A stretch of DNA of 64,000 nucleotides from JAPPHA01 sp964291635 (GTDB lineage: Bacteria; Pseudomonadota; Alphaproteobacteria; Rhodobacterales; Rhodobacteraceae). Every line of letters starts with the position of its first letter. Within the stretch, counting starts at the first letter, position 1. The notes below the pieces were generated by a model, which saw only the letters and a program-made list of their open reading frames with translations, did not search any database and had not been told where the DNA came from. The DNA is taken from positions 1-64,000 of the forward strand of contig OZ219905.1 of the NCBI GenBank assembly GCA_964291635.2, given 5' to 3'. This document shows, piece by piece, positions 43,794 through 52,054 of the stretch. Position numbers and translations under genes: made by a program.

Positions 43794-44636
43794 TCACACG
43801 TGGAAGACCTGGCGGCGCAGGAGCGCCTCCAGGAACTTGTCCTGCTCGTTCGGCAACATCGACACGGAGGTCTGTGCGTCGGGATAGCTGCCGTCAGTCA
43901 CCGCGGACCGGTAGTCGCGAAGGGCACGCAGGCGTTCTGTGGCGAGGCGGTCGCGGATCGATCGAAGGTCGGCGAACGCGCGGGAGTGCGCGGGAGCAGG
44001 ATCGGACTCTCCGCAGATGTCCACAAGAAACATGAAAATCACGTCGCCCGAGGATCCGGCGCCGATCGAATGAGTGACGAGCCCTGTCAGTGGATTGATC
44101 GCGGCCAATGCTTCGGCTGCCACGCATTCGACCTCGGCGGCATAGGCGCCTGCGTCCTCGAGTCGGCGAAAGTCCTCCGCGAGTTCGAAAGCCTCGTCTG
44201 CCGTCTTTCCGATGATCCGCAGCCCGCCTCGCCGGGTGGAGAGCCGCGGCACCAGTCCGAGATGGCCCTGCACGCACAACCCTTCATCGGCCAGCATCTC
44301 GACGATGCGCAGGCTTCGCGGCGTATAGACGGCGTCAGCACCGGCTTCCGCCGCCTTGACCGCGGCGCGCAGGATGTCGTCCGGAGTGAGGTGTGCCGTC
44401 ATCGGCAGATCCGCGATCGTGAAGATCTCCGGCGCGCCGGCGCGGACCGCCGGAAGGTCGCCATCGGACGTGTTCAGCACATCGATGCCGGCTTCCGCGC
44501 AGGCCGCCGCTTCCTCTTCCGTTGCCGGGCAGGTCTGGCACAGCCTGCGCCGGCCTTTCAGCGCGATGACGTCAGCCACCGTGAGATTGCGCTGGGCCGG
44601 TTTCCCGCCGTAGGTGTAGATGCGCCTGCGGTTCAC
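43794..44636 (-). CDS. Ketopantoate hydroxymethyltransferase (PanB)-like aldolase
   Basis: A 280-residue PEP-mutase/PanB-fold protein. PanB landmarks are present: GHLGLVPRLSTRRGG, the catalytic-Glu strand YAAEVECVAAEALAAINPLT, and HSIGAGSSGDVIFMFLVDIC. The metal-binding region is changed: PanB has VGDSLGM, here LNTSDGDLP. It lacks the GxHVPKF-like end of true PanB. It starts at GTG overlapping the desaturase stop as GTGA. In a catabolic cluster it more likely cleaves a C-C bond, possibly releasing a one-carbon unit, than makes pantothenate. Confidence 0.78.
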   Translation of the reverse strand: MNRRRIYTYGGKPAQRNLTVADVIALKGRRRLCQTCPATEEEAAACAEAGIDVLNTSDGDLPAVRAGAPEIFTIADLPMTAHLTPDDILRAAVKAAEAGADAVYTPRSLRIVEMLADEGLCVQGHLGLVPRLSTRRGGLRIIGKTADEAFELAEDFRRLEDAGAYAAEVECVAAEALAAINPLTGLVTHSIGAGSSGDVIFMFLVDICGESDPAPAHSRAFADLRSIRDRLATERLRALRDYRSAVTDGSYPDAQTSVSMLPNEQDKFLEALLRRQVFHV

Positions 44637-45763
44637 TGCATCGTCGCCCTGGCGATCTTCTCGTAGGCGCCGCCATCTGTAATCATGTGGGGAGCCTGCC
44701 GGATCCAGGCGGACTTGGTTCCGTAACCGAGCGACCGCCTGGCGACCACCCAGAAGAGATCGATGTTCGTTCGCCAGAACCCCGGGTCCGGCGCCGGGGT
44801 CTGGTCGACCACCTCCCTGTGCAGTTCGGGAAGGGAATAGAATGGAACCTGCGGGTAGAGGTGGTGCTCCACGTGGTTGTTCATGTTGAGATAAAGGAAG
44901 CGGCCGATCCAGTTCGTCCTGAATGATCGCGTGCTCTCGATGATCGAGGGCGAGTTCTCCTGCAGCTCCGCGTGCTGGATGATGTTGAACATCAGCATGA
45001 TCGGACCGCCGAGAAGGCGGGGCAGCACGTAGAACCACAGCGGCCAGGTTATTCCGGAGGCAATCAGGACGGCGATGCCGAGGTAGGCGGCCGAGAAGAT
45101 GCGCGCGTTCCGGGTCATCTTCGGAAGCTCCGCTGCCGGCGCCACGTCGCGCATCAGGTCCGTGTACTGCTTCGTGGCGAGCTGCCAGAGAACGCGCGCC
45201 TGGAAGACATGCACCGACAATCCGCTGACATCGTAGAGCCACCCCTTGAAATCGAGCGGCGTGTCGAACGGCATCTGGCTGTCACGGCCGACGTACCACG
45301 TATAGGTGTGGTGGTTCGTGTGCGTGTAACGCCGGTGCAGGGGCTCCTCGCCATAGAGGAGGGACATGGTCCAGAAGACCATTTCGTTGAGCCAGCGCGT
45401 GCGGAATGCCGTTCCGTGCGCTGTCTCGTGGCTGAGCGAGTAGGACGGCACCGACATGACGACGCCGAAAACGAACATCGCCGGCCAGACGTAGAGAGTC
45501 CCCATTGACAGCCAGATGCATGATCCCGTCGCAACCATCGCGCCAACCCAGGCGGCGAGGTAGGCAAGGCCAGGACGGTCACTGCGGCGGGCCAGGGACT
45601 TCAAACGCCGGCGATCGATCCGGATGCCGGTCGAGGCGGCATTCGTGATGACACTACCGGCGGAGTCCCGGCGCGGGGCCGGTTCCGCCCGCGGCATGAC
45701 CCGGGTTCCTTTGCGGCCGGGGCCGTTGATTTCCATCGTGAGATCCATTGTTCTATCCGCCAT
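44633..45763 (-). CDS. Fatty-acid-desaturase-superfamily oxygenase, MocD-like
   Basis: A 376-residue integral-membrane di-iron enzyme. The three histidine boxes are intact: SLSHETAHGTAF, YTHTNHHTYTWYV and HVEHHLYPQVPF. Hydrophobic segments lie at about 68-105 and 225-260. With a Rieske ferredoxin next door and a MocR regulator, the set resembles mocD/mocE/mocR of rhizopine breakdown, where such an enzyme is thought to remove an O-methyl group. A demethylase or hydroxylase role is therefore likelier than lipid desaturation. The ATG directly abuts the IlvD-like stop codon. Confidence 0.8.
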   Translation of the reverse strand: MADRTMDLTMEINGPGRKGTRVMPRAEPAPRRDSAGSVITNAASTGIRIDRRRLKSLARRSDRPGLAYLAAWVGAMVATGSCIWLSMGTLYVWPAMFVFGVVMSVPSYSLSHETAHGTAFRTRWLNEMVFWTMSLLYGEEPLHRRYTHTNHHTYTWYVGRDSQMPFDTPLDFKGWLYDVSGLSVHVFQARVLWQLATKQYTDLMRDVAPAAELPKMTRNARIFSAAYLGIAVLIASGITWPLWFYVLPRLLGGPIMLMFNIIQHAELQENSPSIIESTRSFRTNWIGRFLYLNMNNHVEHHLYPQVPFYSLPELHREVVDQTPAPDPGFWRTNIDLFWVVARRSLGYGTKSAWIRQAPHMITDGGAYEKIARATMQ

Positions 45764-47425
45764 TTACCGCGGCATGACCGCACCTTCCGATGCGGGTGCC
45801 ACGTGCTCCAGGTAGTGCTTGAGATAGCCGCGCGTGACCCGGGCCGGCATCGGCGGTCTTTTGACCTGGCGCGCGGACAGCACCGCGGCGTCCACCCCGA
45901 TGTCCAGCCTGCGCCCGGCCAGATCGATCCGGATCGGATCGCCGTCCTCGACGCACGCGATCGGCCCGTCGCGTGCCGCCTCCGGCGTGACGTACCCGAT
46001 TGCGGGGCCGTGCGTGGCCCCGGAAAACCGTCCGTCGGTGACAAGGGCGCAACTGTCGCCGAGGCCGGCTCCCATCAGCGCCGATGTGGCGCCGAGCATT
46101 TCACGCATGCCGGGGCCGCCGCGCGGCCCCTCGTTCCGGATCACGATGCAGGTGCCCGGACCGATGGCCGAACCGCGCACCGCGTCGATCGCGCTTTCCT
46201 CATCCTCGAAAACGCGCGACGGCAGGACGGCGTCCCACATGTCCCTGGCAACGCCGGACGCCTTGACCACGGCGCCGCCCGGAGCAAGGCTGCCCTTGAG
46301 AACGAAAATCGATCCCTCGGTATCGACCGGGTTGTCACGCCCGCGAATGCACGAGGGATTGCGGACCGCGGCCTTGTCGGCAAGGTCCCCGGCGGTCTTG
46401 CCTGCGACCGTGCGGGTTTCCGCGTGGATCAGGTCTCCGAGGGCTCGCATGACCGCCGGCACGCCACCGGCCTCGCCAAGGTCTGTCACGCCCCACGGCC
46501 CGGATGGTGCGAGCTCGACGAGTGTCGGCGTATCGCGGCTCAGCCGGTCCCAGGTATCGAAATCCACCTTGACGCCGGCCTCTTTCGCCATGGCAATCAT
46601 GTGCAGCACCATGTTGGTGGAGCCGCTGACTGCCATGCCGACCCGCATGGCGTTTTCGAAGGCCTCCGGCGTCAGGATCGTGGACGGGCGGAGGTCGTCC
46701 CTGACCAGCTCCATGATACGCATGCCGGTGTATTTCGCTGCACGCAGCTGGTGGTTGCTCCCGGCAGGCAGGGTGCCGGTGGTGGGCAACGCGAGACCCA
46801 GGGCCTCCGTGTAGATGCCGGCGGTGTTCCCGGACGTCGCCGTATCGGAGGCGCCCGGGAACGGGAAATGGTTGTCCTCGAGACCCTTCAGGTCTTCCCG
46901 GCTCAGTTTCCCGCGCAGGTGCTCGCCGACACCGTCGTAGACGGTCTCCAGAAAGACCTTGCGCGCCTTGTGGACCCCGGCCTTGGTCGGCCCGCCGTAG
47001 AGCATGATAGCAGGCAGGTCCAGGCGCGCCGCCGCCATTGCCATGCCCGGCACGACCTTGTCGCCCGAACCGATGAGGACCATCGCGTCGAAACGGTGGC
47101 CTTCCACCATCAGTTCGATCATGTCGGCGACGAGATCCCGGCTCGGAAGCACGTAGCGCATGCCGACCGAGGCGAAGGTCTCGCTGTCCGTGACGTGAAA
47201 AGTATTGAATTCGCAGGGCGTTCCTCCGGCCATGCGAATCCCGGACTTGACCGCGTCACCGACCTGCCTCAGGTGAACGTTTTCCGGCGAAAACTCCTGG
47301 TAGGTGTTGACGACCGCGATCATGGGGCGTTCAAACTCCTCGTCGATCAGACCGGCGCCTTTCGCCCAGGCGCGTTGCAGCGAACGCTCCACCCCGAGAA
47401 ACTGCAGGTTACTGCGCGAGGTCAT
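45764..47425 (-). CDS. IlvD/Edd-family dehydratase-like protein lacking the Fe-S cysteines
   Basis: A 553-residue member of the dihydroxy-acid/6-phosphogluconate/sugar-acid dehydratase family, from ATG 47425. The fold markers are clear: PMIAVVNTYQEFSPENVHLR, GGTPCEFNTFHVTDSETFAS, MRYVLPSRDLVADMIELMVE and TDGRFSGATHGPAIGYVTPE. The three cysteine motifs that hold the iron-sulfur cluster are changed: the PCN-type motif reads SPEN (46-49), the GCDK motif reads GSGDK (119-123), and the GACGxxxTANTM motif reads GASDTATSGNTAG (191-203). It therefore should not bind the usual cluster, and its chemistry may differ. First gene of the cluster. Confidence 0.82.
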   Translation of the reverse strand: MTSRSNLQFLGVERSLQRAWAKGAGLIDEEFERPMIAVVNTYQEFSPENVHLRQVGDAVKSGIRMAGGTPCEFNTFHVTDSETFASVGMRYVLPSRDLVADMIELMVEGHRFDAMVLIGSGDKVVPGMAMAAARLDLPAIMLYGGPTKAGVHKARKVFLETVYDGVGEHLRGKLSREDLKGLEDNHFPFPGASDTATSGNTAGIYTEALGLALPTTGTLPAGSNHQLRAAKYTGMRIMELVRDDLRPSTILTPEAFENAMRVGMAVSGSTNMVLHMIAMAKEAGVKVDFDTWDRLSRDTPTLVELAPSGPWGVTDLGEAGGVPAVMRALGDLIHAETRTVAGKTAGDLADKAAVRNPSCIRGRDNPVDTEGSIFVLKGSLAPGGAVVKASGVARDMWDAVLPSRVFEDEESAIDAVRGSAIGPGTCIVIRNEGPRGGPGMREMLGATSALMGAGLGDSCALVTDGRFSGATHGPAIGYVTPEAARDGPIACVEDGDPIRIDLAGRRLDIGVDAAVLSARQVKRPPMPARVTRGYLKHYLEHVAPASEGAVMPR

Positions 47426-47685
47426 GACCGTTCCGCATGGTGCGCGACTCGTCCTTGGCAGGCGTGGATCCATGCAGGATCACCTACTGCCGTTGTGGAG
47501 ACGCACCTACAGACAGTTCCGAAAAACGGTGAATACAGACGCAGACTGTCAGGAATTCGGGTGGTATCCGGTCATGACGGCAGGTCCGAGCGGACGGCAC
47601 GGTCCGGGCTGGCTGACAACCTGATCCATGCGATCATGCGAGGATCGATCCTGCCGCGTGTCGCGCTCCGGTCACTGAGGCCGCA
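47426..47685. promoter_or_regulatory. Divergent promoter region of the IlvD-like and MocR genes
   Basis: A 260-base interval between divergent genes, the expected operator region for the MocR-type regulator. No clear direct repeat was identified by eye. Confidence 0.4.
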
Positions 47686-49173
47686 ATGTACGAGAACATG
47701 ATCAGTATCGATCGTGAAGCTTCGGAAAGCTTGCAGATGCAGATCCGTCGGCAGATCGCGATCGGGATCGTCAACCGGCAGTTCGCCCTGCATCGGCCAT
47801 TGCCCTCGATTCGCCGGCTCGCGGCGGAATTGGGAGTCAGCGTGACAACTGTGGCGCTGGCCTACGAAACCCTGAAGCAGGACGGATTCGTGGAGGCCCG
47901 GACGCGTTCGGGTTTCTACGTCAACCAGGACGTCCCCGCTGAACCTGCCCACGCGTTACAGGCGGGCGTTGCAGACGAAATCGCCACCCTGCCGGGCAGG
48001 ATCGACTACAAGGAGTTCTTCAGGGGCCGCACATTTAACCTGCGGCATGTCGCAAAGCCGGCGGACTGTCTCGTCCGGTTCCGTTACCCGTTCGTATGTG
48101 GCCTGATTGACCCGTCGCTCTTCCCGATTGCGAGCTGGCGCGAGTGCGTCCGGGATTCCGTCAACGTGGTCGAGGTCAGGAATTGGGCGACGGATTATTC
48201 CGCCGTTGATGACAGCATGTTGATCGAACAGCTCATTCAGCGGGTGCTCGCCAAACGGGGGATCGTTGCGCATCCGGACGAAGTTCTGGTGACCGTCGGA
48301 GGCCAGCAGGCCCTGTACCTTGCAATCAAGCTCCTGTTGTCGCCGGGTGAAACCCTGGGGGTCGAAGATCCCGGATACCCTGATGTGATCAACATGGCCA
48401 GAATCGAGGGCATCGACGTCAAACGGCTTGCCATCGATCAGGGCGGTCTGATCCTGTCCGGGAAGGTAGTTCGCTGCAGGTGCCTCTTCGTAACCCCGAG
48501 CCACCAGTTTCCGACGACCGTCACGATGCCGCTCGACCGCAAGCTCGAATTGCTGAAACGCACGAAAGACATGGGTCAATTCATCGTCGAGGATGACTAC
48601 GAAGCCGATATCAGCTTCAACCTCGTGCAGCCGCGGGCTCTCAAGAGCCTCGATGACTGGGGAAACGTCATCTATATCGGCAGCCTTTCGAAATCCCTCC
48701 TGCCCGGATTGCGCATCGGCTACCTGGTCGCGGACCGGGAATTCATCCGGGAGGCAAGGGCCCTGCGGCACCACATTCTTCGCCACCCTCCGGTGAACAA
48801 CCAGCGCAGCGTGGCACTGTTCCTCCAGCGGGGATACTATGACCGCTTCGTTGCGAAGATCACCGGGATTTACCGGCGGCGGTGCGAGGTCATGCACGAA
48901 TCCCTGGAGGACCATTTCCCGGGTTATGCCGTGAAACCGGAGTATGGCGGAGGAAGCATCTGGCTCAGGCTGCCGGATGGGGCGGATGCACGCCTTCTCA
49001 GTGACCTGGTCCAGGCGGACGGCGTATACTTCGAAACCGGAGGTTTCACGTTTTCCGACGAGAGGAACAACCGCAACCACATTCGCCTCGGGTACTCGGT
49101 GATCAGGCAATCCCTCATCCCGGACGGCATCGCCAAGATCGCACGGGCACTCCCCCATGCAGACCGCAATTGA
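47686..49173 (+). CDS. MocR/PdxR-type regulator (GntR helix-turn-helix plus aminotransferase-like domain)
   Basis: A 495-residue chimeric regulator. The GntR winged helix occupies about 15-85 (LQMQIRRQIAIGIVNRQFAL, PLPSIRRLAAELGVSVTTVA, LAYETLKQDGFVEARTRSGF). The rest is a fold-type-I aminotransferase domain, with PLP-site features VTVGGQQALYLAIKLLLSPG, VEDPGYPDVINMARIEGIDV, FIVEDDYEADI and the Schiff-base Lys region YIGSLSKSLLPGLRIGYLVA. Complete. Divergent from the IlvD-desaturase-PanB-Rieske-TRAP cluster, which it probably regulates, possibly sensing an amine or amino compound through PLP. Confidence 0.9.
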   Translation: MYENMISIDREASESLQMQIRRQIAIGIVNRQFALHRPLPSIRRLAAELGVSVTTVALAYETLKQDGFVEARTRSGFYVNQDVPAEPAHALQAGVADEIATLPGRIDYKEFFRGRTFNLRHVAKPADCLVRFRYPFVCGLIDPSLFPIASWRECVRDSVNVVEVRNWATDYSAVDDSMLIEQLIQRVLAKRGIVAHPDEVLVTVGGQQALYLAIKLLLSPGETLGVEDPGYPDVINMARIEGIDVKRLAIDQGGLILSGKVVRCRCLFVTPSHQFPTTVTMPLDRKLELLKRTKDMGQFIVEDDYEADISFNLVQPRALKSLDDWGNVIYIGSLSKSLLPGLRIGYLVADREFIREARALRHHILRHPPVNNQRSVALFLQRGYYDRFVAKITGIYRRRCEVMHESLEDHFPGYAVKPEYGGGSIWLRLPDGADARLLSDLVQADGVYFETGGFTFSDERNNRNHIRLGYSVIRQSLIPDGIAKIARALPHADRN

Positions 49174-49309
49174 CCGGGGCCTCGTTGTTCTCCGAAGGTG
49201 GCGCATCCGGCGCCGGGTGGTTCCCGCCCGATGACCTTTTCCCGTCAAAGAGAGATTGAACTCTGCTTGGTCGCAGTGCACCAAACGGGAACAGGAGGCC
49301 TACGGTTTC

Positions 49310-50587
49310 ATGGAGGCAACGCTCACCATCATTTTGATCCTCGCGGTCTGCTCCGGCCTCTACATGGCCTGGGCGATCGGGGCCAACGACGTTGCGAACT
49401 CGATGGGGACGTCGATCGGATCGGGGGCCATTACCGTGGGCGGTGCCATCCTGATCGCCGGATTGTTCGAATTCCTTGGAGCGTTCCTGGCTGGCGGCGA
49501 AGTCACCGCGACGATCCGCAAGGGTATCATTGACGCGGAGGCTCTCGGGCACGATCCCGACCTGCTGGTCATCGGCATGTTGTCGGCGCTCTTGGCGGCT
49601 GCATTCTGGCTGAGTGTTGCGTGCAGGTTCGGCTGGCCCGTATCGACGACGCATTCGATCGTTGGAGCGATCATCGGATTCGCGGTCGTTGCGATCGGGT
49701 TCGAGGCTGTGCATTGGTGGGGCGTAGCGACAATTGCCGGGAGTTGGGTGGTCACACCCGTCCTGGCCGGGGTGATCTCGTATTTCCTGGTCCTGAGCGT
49801 GCAATGGCTGATCTTCAACAAAGACGATCCAGCCGAAAGCGCGCGGCGGTATGTCCCCTTGTACATTTTCGCCGCGGTTTTCGTGACCTCGATCGTGACG
49901 TTCGTCAAAGGCCTGAAGCACGTCGGCATGGACTTGAGCATGCCGGCGGCAATCCTTTATTCGGTGCTTCTGGGCGGCGCTGTCGCGGTGACAAGTCGCC
50001 TGGCCATCGAGAGCGTGAGTTTCCGGAGCCTCGAGTCACCCACGGGCGGACAGTCGCGGTTTACCGACGTTGAAAAAGTGTTTGGTATCCTCATGATCGT
50101 CACGGCGTCAGGCATGGCGTTCGCCCACGGTTCCAACGATGTCGCCAATGCCATTGGACCGGTAGCCGCGATCATCAGCGTGGTGACGACTGGCGCGGTC
50201 GCTGACAAGTCTTCGGTTCCAGCCTGGATTCTGCTGGTCGGTGCTGTCGGCATCGTTGTCGGTTTGGCGACGTTCGGCTACCGGGTCATCGCGACGATCG
50301 GGAGGAAAATTACCGAGCTGACGCCTAGCCGCGGATTTGCTGCCGAGTTCGCCGCCGCCTCGACAGTGGTCGTGGCAAGCGGAACGGGTCTGCCGGTTTC
50401 GACGACCCAGACGCTTGTGGGTGCTGTCATGGGCGTCGGTCTTGCCCGTGGTACCGGTGCGTTGGACTTTGCCGTCGTGCGCACGATACTCGTGTCCTGG
50501 GTCGTGACGCTTCCTGTTGGGGCGGGACTCGCGGTCGTGTTTTTCTTCCTTTTGAAGACAGTCTTTTCTCAAGGGATCGGATTGTGA
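49310..50587 (+). CDS. pit: PiT-family inorganic phosphate transporter
   Basis: A 425-residue polytopic membrane protein. The two inverted PiT signature repeats are present: WAIGANDVANSMGTSIGSGA near the N-terminus with FGWPVSTTHSIVGAIIGFAV, and FAHGSNDVANAIGPVAAIIS with GTGLPVSTTQTLVGAVMGVG in the second half. ATG at 49310 follows AGGAGG with a 10-base spacing. It takes up phosphate (or sulfate) with cations. Its stop codon overlaps the next gene as GTGA, so the two are coupled. Confidence 0.92.
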   Translation: MEATLTIILILAVCSGLYMAWAIGANDVANSMGTSIGSGAITVGGAILIAGLFEFLGAFLAGGEVTATIRKGIIDAEALGHDPDLLVIGMLSALLAAAFWLSVACRFGWPVSTTHSIVGAIIGFAVVAIGFEAVHWWGVATIAGSWVVTPVLAGVISYFLVLSVQWLIFNKDDPAESARRYVPLYIFAAVFVTSIVTFVKGLKHVGMDLSMPAAILYSVLLGGAVAVTSRLAIESVSFRSLESPTGGQSRFTDVEKVFGILMIVTASGMAFAHGSNDVANAIGPVAAIISVVTTGAVADKSSVPAWILLVGAVGIVVGLATFGYRVIATIGRKITELTPSRGFAAEFAAASTVVVASGTGLPVSTTQTLVGAVMGVGLARGTGALDFAVVRTILVSWVVTLPVGAGLAVVFFFLLKTVFSQGIGL

Positions 50588-51294
50588 GACTCGCCGAAGA
50601 AATCCTGCTCCTGGACCGTTCTGACGACGGCATGCTGTCGCGGGCGCCAAAATGGTTGATCCGGTACGCTCTTGGCGGGGCGGTTTTGATGGACCTCGCA
50701 CTGGAGAACCGCATCGATACTGATGTCGACCGGCTTTTCCTCATCGGCTCGGCACCGGTCGGGGACGCTTTGCTCGATCCGATGCTTGCCGAGATCGCCG
50801 GGTCCAGCGAATCCCATGATGCCCTTTTCTGGGTTGAACGTGCCACCCGCCATGCCGATGAGATCAGGGAAACTGCATTGCTGCGGTTGGTCGACAACGG
50901 CATCCTGGTGGTGCACGATGATCGCTACCTGGGGATTTTCGGGACGCAGCGCTACATGCTCGTCCGCAAGGAAACGGAACGTGAGCTGACCGGACGGATA
51001 AGGGCGGCATTGGTGAACTCGGCTATTCCGGACCCGAAAGATGTCTTGATTGTCACGCTCGCGGACGGCTGCGGCCTTTTGGACGACGTGTTGTCGGCGG
51101 ACGAAATGGATCAGGCTGCGGCGCGTATCGCGTTGCTGCGCAAAATGGATCTGATCGGGCGTGCTTTCCTTGACGCCCTGGAGTTGGTCGTCCAGCCTGC
51201 GGCGCGCAAGCTCGATCGAAGGCAATCGGGTGCCCCCCTCGCCAACACGCCATTCGAAACGCGATCAAGACGCCGACTTTTCCCCGGGCGGTAG
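50584..51294 (+). CDS. GPP34 (GOLPH3-like) family protein
   Basis: A 236-residue protein of the GPP34 family, whose eukaryotic member GOLPH3 binds phosphatidylinositol-4-phosphate. Characteristic start LAEEILLLDRSDDGMLSRAP, then YALGGAVLMDLALENRID, ALLRLVDNGILVVHDDRYLG, VLIVTLADGCGLLDDVLSAD and ARIALLRKMDLIGRAFLDAL. GTG start overlaps the pit stop. PiT genes are usually paired with a DUF47/PhoU-like regulator; a GPP34 partner is unusual. A membrane- or phosphate-related role is inference. Confidence 0.82.
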   Translation: MRLAEEILLLDRSDDGMLSRAPKWLIRYALGGAVLMDLALENRIDTDVDRLFLIGSAPVGDALLDPMLAEIAGSSESHDALFWVERATRHADEIRETALLRLVDNGILVVHDDRYLGIFGTQRYMLVRKETERELTGRIRAALVNSAIPDPKDVLIVTLADGCGLLDDVLSADEMDQAAARIALLRKMDLIGRAFLDALELVVQPAARKLDRRQSGAPLANTPFETRSRRRLFPGR

Positions 51295-51419
51295 ACTGGA
51301 GCAAGTTTGCCAAACGGGAATGCTTGGCACCGGAAGGCTTTTACGCGAGATCAGAATCTCGCCGCCGTTCCTCCCTGACCTGGGTGAAGCGCGCGGTGAC
51401 CATTGGTGGGCACGAGAGT

Positions 51420-51918
51420 CGTTTTGCCCGTGTTTCTGCGCCAGATCGGCGGAAAAAGACGCGCAAACACCGAACATGAACAGGCTTTCGGCCAGACCGG
51501 CGCTTGCACTGACGACCCGCTGACGGCGGTTGCCCCTTTTGTCCGATGTGGAACCGAAGGTTTTCTCGAGCGCCATGGCGAGCGCGGAATGCGTGAAAAA
51601 TCGGCCCCCCTCCAGTGAATGGAGTGCCGACGCCAGTGCCCGCCTTGCCTCGGTGTCGATCTTGCACGCTACCGATTCCACGGCGTTAACGCTCCGCGCA
51701 ATCGCCACGACATGTCGCCCGGCGGGGGCGTGTTCCGCTGCATCGCGCAATCGTTGCGAGGCGCCGGGGAGGCCACTTTCATCGAGGCTCTCAAGAGAGC
51801 GGCGCACGGCCGCGGCTTGTTCACCGCTCGCGCACGCAATGATAAGGAAAGAAAGCCTGTTTCTCGTCCTGCATATACGGTGCATGCAGGTCCTCGAATG
51901 CGCAGCTGATTGCCGCAC
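51420..51918 (-). pseudogene. Decayed copy 2 of an unnamed family (paralogue at 38870-39149)
   Basis: Core: GASQRLRDAAEHAPAGRHVV, AIARSVNAVESVACKIDTEA, SALHSLEGGRFFTHSALAMA, LEKTFGSTSDKRGNRRQ and SLFMFGVCASFSADLAQKHG. It aligns with the relic at 38870-39149 along the first four segments and keeps more of the C-terminus (FMxGxCASF). The start of the family (a domain of about 100 residues) is missing or shifted and the GIRHA-type motif reads GNRRQ, so it looks inactive. Whether a short protein is still made is unclear. Confidence 0.55.
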
Positions 51919-52054
51919 TCAGCCGGTGCTGTGCCGTTCCCGGGATCGACCATGAGGTCGTCTCCACCTGCCGCTACTGCCAAGGGGGTTCGATCCGCTT
52001 TGCCGGCGACGCCGAAGACGCCCCGTATACGCATCGCTTCTGGCGACCCGGGCG

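Noticed and set aside
45803..47701. Open frame of 632 codons on the plus strand
   Set aside because: It is the antisense of the IlvD-like gene, whose frame shows clear family motifs; high-GC codon bias explains the antisense opening.
47686..49173. True aminotransferase
   Set aside because: The N-terminal GntR helix-turn-helix identifies it as a MocR-type regulator.
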